Origin: Sedimenticola sp.
GTDB taxonomy: Bacteria; Pseudomonadota; Gammaproteobacteria; Chromatiales; Chromatiaceae
NCBI GenBank assembly: GCA_030619405.1
Contig: JAUXBK010000095.1
Location: 1 to 9,168, forward strand
Reading direction: 5' to 3'
Length of the DNA: 9,168 nt
Part shown: positions 1 through 6,728 of the stretch, piece by piece
Layout: each line of letters opens with the position of its first letter
How positions within the stretch are numbered: position 1 is the stretch's first letter
Made by a program: the position numbers and the translations under genes
The notes under the pieces: generated by a model
The model's input: the letters and a program-made list of their open reading frames with translations, nothing else
Database searches by the model: none
What the model was told of the DNA's origin: nothing

Positions 1-94
1 CCGTCTTCTGCGTTGTGCCAAGGGTTACATACAACGAGTATGCGCCCCTTGGCACGCCTTGAATACGAAGCCATATCCGGCGCAATTCTGGCAT
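1..94 (-). CDS. possible partial hypothetical ORF, runs off the left edge
   Basis: An ATG at 94 opens a frame of 31 codons that stays open to the window edge. The predicted peptide starts MPELRRIWLR and continues through GVPRGAYSLY. A purine-rich GGAAGA lies about 8 bases before the ATG and could serve as a ribosome binding site. I recognise no family. The frame runs straight through the inverted repeat at 15 to 55, so it may simply be chance openness over a structured intergenic element. It lies about 100 bases after the tatD stop. Confidence is low because 31 codons is not enough to establish coding. Confidence 0.2.
   Translation of the reverse strand, partial: MPELRRIWLRIQGVPRGAYSLYVTLGTTQKT
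15..55. repeat. nested inverted repeat (hairpin) downstream of tatD
   Basis: A perfect 10-base outer stem pairs GTGCCAAGGG (15-24) with CCCTTGGCAC (46-55). Inside it a second 5-base stem pairs CATAC (28-32) with GTATG (38-42) around the loop AACGA. The two stems are separated by symmetric 3-base internal loops. No T-run follows on either strand, so it does not look like a standard intrinsic terminator. It lies about 136 bases past the tatD stop. It could be an mRNA 3' end stabiliser or one copy of a dispersed intergenic repeat, but a single copy cannot settle this. A second, weaker inverted repeat, TCCGGT/ACCGGA (105-110 and 128-133), lies between it and tatD. Confidence 0.65.
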
Positions 95-190
95 ATTAAT
101 TTCTTCCGGTTGCCTAATCGCGCTGCCACCGGAGATGCGGCCCACGTATGTGCGCCAGCCGGCCACCTTGATCCCGGGAGTCTGCCAGAT

Positions 191-970
191 TCAGGTTACG
201 GCATGCCTGAACAGCCGGCAAAAGTTGTCCCGGGTGAATGCGGCGACCTGCTCACTGCTGCTGCCCCTGAGTTCGGCGATGCACTCCGCGACCTTCACCA
301 CATAGCCGGGCAGGTTGGATTTACCCCGGTAGGGGACCGGGGCGAGATAGGGCGCATCGGTCTCGATCAGAATGCGATCCTCCGGCACCTTTTTTGCCAC
401 CTCTCGCAGGTCAGCGGCACTGCCAAAGGTGATAATGCCGGAAAAGGAGATATAAAATCCCATATCGAGGGCCTTTTTCGCCATTGCCCAGTCTTCAGTG
501 AAACAGTGCATCACCCCACCGGCATCACGCGCCGCTTCGGACTGCATGATCCCGATGGTCTCCTCCCGGGCGGCCCGGGTATGAATGATGAGGGGTTTGC
601 CACAGGCGCGGGCAGCCGCGATATGATTTCGGAACCGTTGCCGTTGCCACTCCAGGTCCCCCTCGCTGCGAAAGTAGTCGAGCCCCGTCTCACCGATGGC
701 CACATTACGTCCGTGCTCCGCCAGTGCGGTCAGCTCCTCTGGTGCCGGCTCCCGGCGGTCCTGGTCATTGGGATGGACACCCACCGAAGTCGACACCTGT
801 GGATAGGGCGCCACCAGCTCCATCATCCCGGGGTAAGACTCCAGATCGATAGAGACACAGAGCATATGCCCGATTCCGGCCTTCGCCGTTGCTGACATCA
901 GCCGGGAAAAATCGTTATCGTAGGGTTCCAGGTTCAGGCGATCGAGGTGACAGTGTGAGTCAACCAGCAT
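191..970 (-). CDS. tatD: TatD/YcfH family metal-dependent DNase
   Basis: This 259-residue protein belongs to the TatD family of cytosolic, divalent-metal hydrolases with a TIM-barrel amidohydrolase-like fold. Family members have 3'-5' exonuclease or DNA-processing activity. The expected metal ligands are visible: the HCH pair in DSHCHLD (H6, H8), E94 in IGETGLDY, H130 in IIHTR, H155 in MHCF and D205 in ETDAPYL. Length is close to E. coli YcfH (about 265). The ATG at 970 is supported by an AGGAAA ribosome binding site about 7 bases upstream. It follows pilZ by 104 bases, the same neighbour order as I recall from Pseudomonas. The original link to Tat protein export is not a property of this subfamily. 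The family call is firm. I use tatD as the family symbol; ycfH would name the subfamily more exactly. Confidence 0.93.
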   Translation of the reverse strand: MLVDSHCHLDRLNLEPYDNDFSRLMSATAKAGIGHMLCVSIDLESYPGMMELVAPYPQVSTSVGVHPNDQDRREPAPEELTALAEHGRNVAIGETGLDYFRSEGDLEWQRQRFRNHIAAARACGKPLIIHTRAAREETIGIMQSEAARDAGGVMHCFTEDWAMAKKALDMGFYISFSGIITFGSAADLREVAKKVPEDRILIETDAPYLAPVPYRGKSNLPGYVVKVAECIAELRGSSSEQVAAFTRDNFCRLFRHAVT

Positions 971-1074
971 GGTGTTTCCTGATTCGCACCAATATTCAGC
1001 TTCAGACCAGAGGGCGTCATTCCGCCTGAAATACCGGAAACCAAGCCATTGGTGGGTATAAACGACATGTCCTG
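971..1074. other. pilZ-tatD intergenic region
   Basis: These 104 bases separate the pilZ stop from the tatD start. The only clear signal is the tatD ribosome binding site next to the start codon. A small GGCG/CGCC stem is possible near the middle but has no T-run, and no convincing -35/-10 pair is seen. tatD is probably co-transcribed with pilZ, although a weak promoter cannot be excluded. Confidence 0.5.
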
Positions 1075-1434
1075 CTACATGGTGTGGGTGGGTCGATCCG
1101 ACTGCAGCGCCCCCGCCAGGTAGGTCTCGATCTTGTTTCTGGCCACGCCGTCGCCCTGATCGCTGAACTGCACCCCGATGCCCGCCGCCCGGTTACCTTC
1201 GGCCCCGGTGGGGGTTATCCAGATGATCCGGCCGGCCACCGGTATCCGTTCCGTCTCATCCATCAGGGTCAACAGCATGAAGACCTCGTCTCCCAGCTTG
1301 TATTTTTTGTTAGTGGGAATGAACAGCCCACCATTCTTCACGAACTGCATGTAGGCGGCGTAGAGCGCATTCTTGTCCTTGATGGTCAGGGAGAGAATGC
1401 CCTGCCGGGCAGGTGGAACCTTGGAAACTGTCAT
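1075..1434 (-). CDS. pilZ: type IV pilus assembly protein PilZ (non-canonical PilZ domain)
   Basis: This single-domain cytosolic PilZ protein has 119 residues, close to the roughly 118 of Pseudomonas PilZ. In Xanthomonas and Pseudomonas this protein is needed for type IV pilus biogenesis, and in Xanthomonas it binds the pilus ATPase PilB and the regulator FimX. Characteristic segments are ILSLTIKDKNALYAAY (13-28), the NGGLFIPT strand, the GRIIWITP core, GIGVQF, and a C-terminus ending THTM. The RxxxR c-di-GMP-binding motif of canonical PilZ domains is missing from the N-terminus, as expected for this orthologue. The start ATG overlaps the holB stop by 4 bases (ATGA), implying translational coupling. 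Its presence suggests the organism makes type IV pili; none of the other pil genes are in the window. Confidence 0.94.
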   Translation of the reverse strand: MTVSKVPPARQGILSLTIKDKNALYAAYMQFVKNGGLFIPTNKKYKLGDEVFMLLTLMDETERIPVAGRIIWITPTGAEGNRAAGIGVQFSDQGDGVARNKIETYLAGALQSDRPTHTM

Positions 1435-2423
1435 CGCTTTTTCCGTTTCAACATTCTGCCTGCTGCAGCGACCTCCAGCAGTACACTTTCTATCAACATC
1501 AGACTGTTGAGCTGGGACCCCAGTGTTCGGGTCGCTTCATACACCTTGTCCAGCAGCTCATACAATGTCTTGAATTCTAGCGCATTTCCGATGGCCTGCA
1601 AGCGTTTTCTCTGATCCGGGTTAATCAGACCCGGGGGTTCCGGGGCTGATTTCAGACGTAGCACATCGATCAGCCAGCCGGCGCACCAGCTCAGAACGCT
1701 GTCCAGTTCCAGCCTGCTCCAGTGGTCAGCGACAGTCACTGGGTCATTGCGCCCAGCCAGAACACCGGCAAACTCATCCAGCAGTTGTCCCCGCAGCGTC
1801 AATACCCCCTCATCCGCCAACTTCTCGGCATGCAGCGGGGCACCGCAGGCAAGATCCAGCAACAGCTTGGCATCCAGCCCTCCGACACGGCCCACCAGCC
1901 ACTGGGCGGCCGACTCTCTTGCAGGTGCCCGGATTTTGATCGTCTGACAGCGACTGCGAATGGTTGCCGGCAACTGCCCCGGCCGGCTGCTGACCAGCAT
2001 GATCAGGGTCCAGGCCACCGGTTCCTCCAGGGTCTTCAGCAGACTGTTGGCTGCCGCCATATTGAGCGCATCGGCCGGCTCTATCACCACCACCTTGTAA
2101 CCACCGGCCTGGGCGGTCAGGCCACTCCGGCTGATGTACTCCCGGATGCTATCGATGGGGATCACCTTGCCCGGCTGTTCCTGTGTGATCCGGAGATAGT
2201 CGGGGTGGGTACCCACCTGGAACAGATGGCATCCCCGGCAATGACCACAGGGCAGACCGCCATCATCGGGGGCACTGCACAGCAGGGAAGCCGCCAGATT
2301 TTTGGCAAACCCCCCTTTTCCAAGCCCAGCGGCACCGGTAACCAGCAGCGCGTGGGGCAGTCTGCCTGCCCGTCGCGCCTCCTGAACTCGTTTCCAGTCG
2401 GCCTGTTGCCAGGGCAGTATCAT
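1431..2423 (-). CDS. holB: DNA polymerase III delta' subunit (clamp loader)
   Basis: HolB is the delta' subunit of the clamp-loader complex that opens the sliding clamp and places it on primed DNA. At 330 residues it is close to the E. coli length (334). The N-terminal AAA+ module shows a degenerate P-loop (GAAGLGKGG, about 30-38), in keeping with delta' not acting as an ATPase. A four-cysteine zinc site is visible at C49, C59, C62 and C65 (CGHCRGC). NSLLKTLEEP (126-135) and the SRC arginine-finger motif (S157-C159) follow, then the helical collar domain. I chose the ATG at 2423, giving MILPWQQADW. The frame is open upstream to 2708, but that part is the tmk gene read in another frame. The start overlaps the tmk stop by one base (TGATG). 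A GTG one codon earlier is a less likely alternative. Confidence 0.95.
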   Translation of the reverse strand: MILPWQQADWKRVQEARRAGRLPHALLVTGAAGLGKGGFAKNLAASLLCSAPDDGGLPCGHCRGCHLFQVGTHPDYLRITQEQPGKVIPIDSIREYISRSGLTAQAGGYKVVVIEPADALNMAAANSLLKTLEEPVAWTLIMLVSSRPGQLPATIRSRCQTIKIRAPARESAAQWLVGRVGGLDAKLLLDLACGAPLHAEKLADEGVLTLRGQLLDEFAGVLAGRNDPVTVADHWSRLELDSVLSWCAGWLIDVLRLKSAPEPPGLINPDQRKRLQAIGNALEFKTLYELLDKVYEATRTLGSQLNSLMLIESVLLEVAAAGRMLKRKKR

Positions 2424-3052
2424 CACGCGAAACTCAACAGGATCGCTGCCCTGATCTGTTCCTGTACCTTGAGCAGAGGGCGTGAAGCATCGATTATTCG
2501 GATCCGCTCCGGCTCCCGTTCCGCGAGCCTGAGATAGGTGCCCCTTACCCGGGTGAAGAACTGCTCCGTTTCGCGCTCGAAACGATCGGGCGCAGAGCGC
2601 CTGCCTGCCCTTTCCAGCCCCAGCGCGGCCGGCAGGTCGAGCAGCAAGGTGAGATCGGGCTGAAACGTACCCTGCAGCCACTGTTCCAGGGTGCGGATAC
2701 GTTGCCACCCGATCCCCCGGCCGCCACCCTGATAGGCATAAGATGCGTCGGTAAAACGGTCACACAGCACCCAGGTACCGGCAGCGAGCGCCGGCCGGAT
2801 CTTCCGGGTCAGATGCTCGGCCCGGGCGGCAAACATCAGCAGCAGCTCCGTCTCCTGCGCCATTCCGGTATGGCGGTGACCGAGCAACACTCCCCGGATC
2901 TCCTCCCCCAGTGGCGTCCCACCCGGCTCGCGGGTCAACAGTACCTCTCTGCCCATGGTCTGGAGCAGACCTTTGACGTACTTCAGGTTGCTGCTCTTGC
3001 CCGCGCCCTCGATCCCCTCGAGGGTGATAAAGTTGCCTTGCCTGGCACTCAT
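2423..3052 (-). CDS. tmk: thymidylate kinase
   Basis: Thymidylate kinase phosphorylates dTMP to dTDP with ATP in the cytosol, an essential step in dTTP supply. At 209 residues it has the usual bacterial length. The P-loop is GIEGAGKSS (13-21). The TREPGGTPLGE segment, the DRFTDASYAYQGGGRG motif (DR plus the substrate-binding YQG) and a basic RAGRRSAPDRFE lid segment follow in the expected order. The lid carries the arginines typical of type II (E. coli-like) enzymes. Its ATG overlaps the mltG stop by 4 bases (ATGA), and its stop overlaps the holB start by one base. It therefore sits inside a translationally coupled chain. No odd features are seen. Confidence 0.96.
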   Translation of the reverse strand: MSARQGNFITLEGIEGAGKSSNLKYVKGLLQTMGREVLLTREPGGTPLGEEIRGVLLGHRHTGMAQETELLLMFAARAEHLTRKIRPALAAGTWVLCDRFTDASYAYQGGGRGIGWQRIRTLEQWLQGTFQPDLTLLLDLPAALGLERAGRRSAPDRFERETEQFFTRVRGTYLRLAEREPERIRIIDASRPLLKVQEQIRAAILLSFA

Positions 3053-4065
3053 GAGCCCCTGCCCCGTTCGTGTCGCTTCAGCTGATATTTCCGCACCGCC
3101 CGGTTGTGGGCTTTGAGGGTGTCGGAAAATTCATGGCTGCCGTCCCCTCTGGCCACGAAATAGAGGTTGTTGCCGGGTGCCGGGTGCAGCACCGCCCGGA
3201 TCGCCTCCGCGCCGGGCATGGCGATGGGTGTCGGGGGGAGCCCCTTGTGCAGGTAGGTATTGTATGGCGACTCAGCCTTCAGATCCTTGCGCCGGATGTT
3301 ACCGTCAAACGCCGCTCCCATGCCATAGATCACGGTGGGGTCGGTCTGCAGTTTCATGCGTCGCTTCAGCCGGCGGATGAATACCCCGGCAATCAGCGGA
3401 CGTTCCATCGCCAGCCCGGTCTCCTTTTCCACGATGGAAGCCAGGATCAGGGCCTCATAGGGGCTGGCCAGGGGCAGTCCCGGCTCTCGTTTCGCCCACT
3501 CTTGGTCCAGCAGTCTCTGCATCGCATCATAAGCGCGGCGGAGGAAGGCCAGATCTGCGGTGCCGCGGGGAAAGTGGTAGCTATCGGGCAGGAATCGCCC
3601 TTCCGGGTGCTCCCCCGCATGTCCCATACGCTCCATGATCTCTGCTGCAGACAACCCTTCCAGGGTGTGCTTGAGCACCGGTTCACTCTCCAGTTCATCC
3701 AGCACCTGGTCGAAAGTCCACCCTTCCACCAGAGTCAGGGAATAGCTGACCACCTTTCCTGCCGCCAGCTGCTCCAGGAGCTGCCTCGGTGTGGTGCCCT
3801 GTCCGATCCGGTACTCCCCGGCCTTGATCTGCTGCGCCGACCCATCCCAGCGGGCCCATACCCTCAGATAGAGTGGGCGTTCCAGCAGGCCCCGCTGGTA
3901 CAGGTCAGTGGCCAAGGTGCGCACGGTCGAGCCGGGTTCCAGCTGGTAGAGCACCCCTTCCCGGGGCAAACCGAGGGGGGCATCGACAAAGTTGCGAAAG
4001 TCCATCAGTAACCAGGCAAGCGCGAAACTTGCTGCAATAACAATGACGCCAAGGATACGGTGCAT
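3049..4065 (-). CDS. mltG: endolytic murein transglycosylase MltG (YceG)
   Basis: MltG is an inner-membrane endolytic murein transglycosylase that cuts nascent glycan strands and is thought to help terminate their polymerisation. At 338 residues it matches E. coli YceG (about 340). One N-terminal membrane anchor is visible (about 4-21, rich in I, V, A and L), followed by a LysM-like periplasmic region and the catalytic domain. The signature SIVEKET lies at 210-216, with E213 the probable catalytic acid by alignment with E. coli E218. YNTY and LPPTPI follow at about 268-281. The ATG at 4065 retains the anchor and so is favoured, but there is no good Shine-Dalgarno sequence in front of it. A strong terminator ends only about 16 bases upstream. 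pabC, often found just before mltG, is absent. Confidence 0.95.
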   Translation of the reverse strand: MHRILGVIVIAASFALAWLLMDFRNFVDAPLGLPREGVLYQLEPGSTVRTLATDLYQRGLLERPLYLRVWARWDGSAQQIKAGEYRIGQGTTPRQLLEQLAAGKVVSYSLTLVEGWTFDQVLDELESEPVLKHTLEGLSAAEIMERMGHAGEHPEGRFLPDSYHFPRGTADLAFLRRAYDAMQRLLDQEWAKREPGLPLASPYEALILASIVEKETGLAMERPLIAGVFIRRLKRRMKLQTDPTVIYGMGAAFDGNIRRKDLKAESPYNTYLHKGLPPTPIAMPGAEAIRAVLHPAPGNNLYFVARGDGSHEFSDTLKAHNRAVRKYQLKRHERGRGS

Positions 4066-4081
4066 GTTTTAAACGGTTGCC

Positions 4082-4116
4082 GAAAAAGAAAAAGGGTGGA
4101 ATAGATATTCCACCCT
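4082..4116 (-). terminator. Rho-independent terminator after fabF
   Basis: On the minus strand a perfect 10-base stem pairs AGGGTGGAAT with ATTCCACCCT around a 4-base loop (stem arms 4107-4116 and 4093-4102). It is followed at once by the T-rich tract TTTTTCTTTTTC running down to about 4082. It starts 46 bases after the fabF stop and should end the fab transcript. It is the strongest regulatory signal in the window. Confidence 0.93.
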
Positions 4117-4162
4117 CTTATTCAGCCCGAGCCCCACTTGGGTCGTTACCTCAACAAGGAAG

Positions 4163-5407
4163 TCAATCACCCAGGCGTCGAAACGCCAGCGTCCCGTTGG
4201 TTCCGCCGAAACCAAACGAGTTGGAGATGGCCACTTCGATCTTCATCTCACGGGCCGTGTTGGGGACATAGTCCAGATCGCATTCCGGATCCTGGTTCTC
4301 CAGATTGATCGTGGGAGGTGCCACCTGATCCCGGATCGCCAGTATGGTAAAAACCGCTTCTGCCCCTCCCGCTGCACCCAGCATATGGCCGGTCATCGAT
4401 TTGGTGGAGCTGACAGCGATCTCGTAAGCATGCTCGCCAAAGGCTCCCTTGACCCCTTCGGACTCCGCCAGGTCGCCTGCCGGCGTAGAGGTACCGTGGG
4501 CATTGATGTAATCCACCTGATCGGTGTTCAGTCCGCCATCCGCCAGGGCCAGCAGCATGCAGTCCCGAGCCCCATCACCGTTGGGTGAGGGGGAAGTCAT
4601 GTGATAGGCATCCGAGTTCATTCCCACACCGGCCACCTCAGCGTAGATGGTCGCACCCCTGGCTTTTGCGTGCTCGTACTCCTCCAGCACCAGCACGCCC
4701 GCACCGTCACTGAGCACGAATCCATCCCGGCCGCGGTCCCAGGGTCGGCTGGCAGCCTCCGGGTCATCGTTGCGGGTGGAGAGCGCGCGCGCTGCGGCAA
4801 AGCCACCCAGCCCGACCGGCGAAGTGGCCATCTCTGCTCCACCCGCCACCATGATATCCACATACCCGTGACGGATCAGCCGCGCCGACTCACCGATGTT
4901 GTGACTGCCGGTGCTGCAGGCGGACACGATGGAATAGTTGGGTCCCTTCAGACCGTATTTGATGGAGAGATTTCCCGCCACCATATTGATGATGTTTGCC
5001 GGCACGAAGAATGGTGAGATCTTGCGCGGCCCTTTATCGAGGTAAATGTGATAGTTGTTCTCGATCCCCGTAATGCCACCGATGCCGGCACCGATCGCGA
5101 CGCCGATACGCCGTGCATTCTCTTCCGTCACCACGATCCCGGCATCTTCCATCGCTTGACAGCCGGCGGCCATCCCGTAATGGATGAATTTATCCATTTT
5201 CCGGGCATCTTTCCTGGTGATGTACTCCGTAATGTCGAAGTCATAGATCGGCCCGCCAAAGCGAACGCTGAAAGATTCCACATCGAAATGAGTTATCGGC
5301 CGGATTCCGCTCTTGCCGGCAAGGATATTGTCCCATGCCTCTTTGACCGTGTGCCCGACGGGCGACACGATCCCCAGCCCGGTTACAACAACCCTTCTTT
5401 CAGACAT
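4163..5407 (-). CDS. fabF: beta-ketoacyl-ACP synthase II
   Basis: FabF condenses malonyl-ACP with a growing acyl-ACP, extending fatty acid chains in the cytosol; in E. coli it elongates palmitoleate to cis-vaccenate. The protein has 414 residues, as usual for the family. The Cys-His-His triad is intact: C164 in the SACSTGSHN nucleophile elbow, H304 in NAHGTSTPAGD and H341 in MTGHMLGAAG. The conserved lysine K336 (STKS) and the C-terminal SFGFGGTNG loop are also present. The start follows acpP by 107 bases and has an AAGAAGG ribosome binding site about 10 bases upstream. It is the last gene of the fab block, closed by the terminator at 4082-4116. FabB is the alternative family name, but length, motifs and position next to acpP favour FabF. 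Confidence 0.96.
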   Translation of the reverse strand: MSERRVVVTGLGIVSPVGHTVKEAWDNILAGKSGIRPITHFDVESFSVRFGGPIYDFDITEYITRKDARKMDKFIHYGMAAGCQAMEDAGIVVTEENARRIGVAIGAGIGGITGIENNYHIYLDKGPRKISPFFVPANIINMVAGNLSIKYGLKGPNYSIVSACSTGSHNIGESARLIRHGYVDIMVAGGAEMATSPVGLGGFAAARALSTRNDDPEAASRPWDRGRDGFVLSDGAGVLVLEEYEHAKARGATIYAEVAGVGMNSDAYHMTSPSPNGDGARDCMLLALADGGLNTDQVDYINAHGTSTPAGDLAESEGVKGAFGEHAYEIAVSSTKSMTGHMLGAAGGAEAVFTILAIRDQVAPPTINLENQDPECDLDYVPNTAREMKIEVAISNSFGFGGTNGTLAFRRLGD

Positions 5408-5450
5408 TTAACATCTACCTTCTTATATTCCATGAGCATCGACCCCATGC

Positions 5451-5479
5451 AAAAAAATATCTGCACACCACTCGCGTGC
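5451..5479 (-). terminator. possible weak terminator or attenuator between acpP and fabF
   Basis: On the minus strand a 6-base stem (one G-T wobble) pairs GCACGC (5474-5479) with GTGTGC (5463-5468) around a 5-base loop. After a 5-base spacer comes a run of seven T (5451-5457). It sits about 36 bases after the acpP stop. The stem is short and the spacer long for an efficient terminator, so partial termination is more likely. That would allow acpP to be expressed above fabF. Confidence 0.42.
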
Positions 5480-5514
5480 GGCAGTATGGGCCAGCCCGGG
5501 TCGCCTTGTGATGA

Positions 5515-5751
5515 TCAGCTACCGTGTGATTTGATGTAGTCGACGGCGAGCTGCACCGTAGTGATCTTCTCGGCCTCTTCATCCGGGATCTCCGTCTCGA
5601 ACTCCTCTTCGAGTGCCATCACCAGCTCAACCGTGTCGAGCGAGTCTGCGCCCAGGTCGTCAACGAAAGAGGCCTCCATCGTCACTTCGTCTTCGGTGAC
5701 ACCCAGTTGTTCGACGACAATTTTCTTAACCCGTTCTTCCACAGAGCTCAT
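5515..5751 (-). CDS. acpP: acyl carrier protein
   Basis: AcpP carries the growing acyl chain on a 4'-phosphopantetheine arm and serves all the fab enzymes here as well as PlsX. It has 78 residues and is strongly acidic. The attachment serine is S37 in GADSLDTVELVMALEEEF, which forms the recognition helix II. The N-terminal helix (VEERVKKIVVEQLGV) and C-terminal VDYIKSHGS match the family. The ATG at 5751 follows a GAGG ribosome binding site about 11 bases upstream, with a run of A between. Unlike its neighbours it stands alone, with 218 bases of AT-rich DNA before it and 107 bases after it. That suits a very highly expressed gene with its own promoter. The assignment is secure. Confidence 0.98.
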   Translation of the reverse strand: MSSVEERVKKIVVEQLGVTEDEVTMEASFVDDLGADSLDTVELVMALEEEFETEIPDEEAEKITTVQLAVDYIKSHGS

Positions 5752-5785
5752 TTTTTCAGCTACCTCGTCAGATATTTAACATGGT

Positions 5786-5804
5786 CCCATCGGACACAGA
5801 TGGG
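5786..5804 (-). promoter_or_regulatory. hairpin in the acpP 5' leader
   Basis: CCCATC and GATGGG pair perfectly over 6 bases around a 7-base loop (arms 5799-5804 and 5786-5791). It lies 34 bases upstream of the acpP start and ends about 20 bases before the ribosome binding site. It could protect the 5' end of the acpP message or influence translation. No T-run follows, so it is not a terminator. The function is inferred from position only. Confidence 0.4.
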
Positions 5805-5889
5805 CTATTGTATTCATAAATCCGGAAAGTTAAAAGTAAATAATAGTTTGACTTCCCCGCTCCAGATCGGTCTGTTTTATAATATTTAC

Positions 5890-5918
5890 AATATATTACC
5901 ACACACCATTACACGCAA
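5890..5918 (-). promoter_or_regulatory. candidate sigma-70 promoter for acpP
   Basis: On the minus strand TTGCGT (5913-5918) and TATATT (5890-5895) are separated by exactly 17 bases. This is reasonable agreement with TTGACA and TATAAT. Initiation would give an acpP leader of roughly 130 bases. Other AT-rich -10-like sequences (for example TATTAT just downstream) are present, so the exact start is uncertain. Confidence 0.45.
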
Positions 5919-5969
5919 TTTGCAGATCCGGATCACAGACGTTCAGCAAACGGCAGCAGCCCAAGATGA

Positions 5970-6710
5970 TCACGCCATGTACATGCCGCCATTCACGTGC
6001 AATGTTTCGCCGGTAATGTAGCCGGCATGGTCGGAGGCCAGGAAAACCACCGCGTTCGCGATCTCTCCAGGATCACCAAGCCGGGCCATCGGAATACTGG
6101 TCAGGAGCGCCTCTTTCTGGACCTCCGGCAACCCGCGGGTCATGTCGGTGTCGATGAACCCCGGGGAGACGACATTGACCGTTATCCCCCTCGAACCCAC
6201 CTCCCGAGCCAGGGACTTGCTGAAACCGATCATGCCGGCTTTGGCCGCCGCATAGTTACTCTGGCCGGGGTTTCCAGTAGCGCCCACCACTGAGGCGATA
6301 TTAATGATACGCCCCTTCCGTGCCTTCATCATGGCGCGCAGGCAGGCCTTGGAGAGCCGGTAGACGGAGGTCAGATTGGTCTCGATAATGGCACTCCACT
6401 CCTCTTCCTTCATTCGCATCAGGAGATTGTCGCGGGTGATCCCCACATTGTTCACCAGGATCGTCGGAGCGCTATATCTCTCCGTCATGGATTTCAGCAG
6501 AACAACCACCGAATCGGCATCAGTCACGTTCAACACCATACCGCCACCATTGATGCCGGCCGCCTCCAGACGGGCGGAAATGGCATCTGCACCTGCCTGC
6601 GACGTGGCGGTACCAACTACAGTGGCACCTTCCTTTCCCAACGTCTCTGCAATCGCACTGCCGATACCACGGCTGGCTCCTGTAACCAGGGCGATCTCAT
6701 TGTTCAGCAT
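5970..6710 (-). CDS. fabG: 3-oxoacyl-ACP reductase
   Basis: FabG is the NADPH-dependent reductase that converts 3-oxoacyl-ACP to 3-hydroxyacyl-ACP, the first reduction of each elongation cycle. It is a 246-residue short-chain dehydrogenase (E. coli: 244). The nucleotide motif TGASRGIG is at 10-17. The catalytic residues are N112, S140, Y153 and K157 (YAAAK). The PGFIDTDMT loop (183-191) and a C-terminus ending HVNGGMYMA follow, both typical of true FabG. NNVG replaces the commoner NNAG (87-90), a minor variation. A GGAGAG ribosome binding site precedes the ATG at 6710. fabD, which normally lies between fabH and fabG, is missing. The presence of acpP next door separates this gene from the many FabG-like dehydrogenases. 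Confidence 0.96.
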   Translation of the reverse strand: MLNNEIALVTGASRGIGSAIAETLGKEGATVVGTATSQAGADAISARLEAAGINGGGMVLNVTDADSVVVLLKSMTERYSAPTILVNNVGITRDNLLMRMKEEEWSAIIETNLTSVYRLSKACLRAMMKARKGRIINIASVVGATGNPGQSNYAAAKAGMIGFSKSLAREVGSRGITVNVVSPGFIDTDMTRGLPEVQKEALLTSIPMARLGDPGEIANAVVFLASDHAGYITGETLHVNGGMYMA

Positions 6711-6728
6711 GCATACTCTCCGCTATCC

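Larger units (their letters stand above)
5752..5969. other. AT-rich fabG-acpP intergenic region
   Basis: This is the longest clearly non-coding stretch between genes in the window (218 bases) and is clearly more AT-rich than its flanks. It holds a promoter candidate, a leader hairpin, the acpP ribosome binding site, and a perfect 10-base palindrome GATCCGGATC (about 5926-5935). No terminator with a T-run is seen directly after fabG, so fabG transcripts may continue into acpP. Confidence 0.6.

Noticed and set aside
971..1074. Possible terminator between pilZ and tatD
   Set aside because: Only a 4-base GC stem can be drawn and no T-run follows it.
1431..2423. Degenerate P-loop in HolB as a sign of decay
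   Set aside because: The delta' subunit naturally lacks ATPase activity. The zinc cysteines and SRC motif are intact, so the gene looks functional.
2424..2708. N-terminal extension of holB up to an ATG at 2708
   Set aside because: The extra 95 codons are tmk read out of frame. The known delta' N-terminus and length fit the ATG at 2423.
5848..5883. Plus-strand TTGACT and a perfect TATAAT as a promoter
   Set aside because: The spacing is 24 bases, far from 17, and there is no plus-strand gene downstream.
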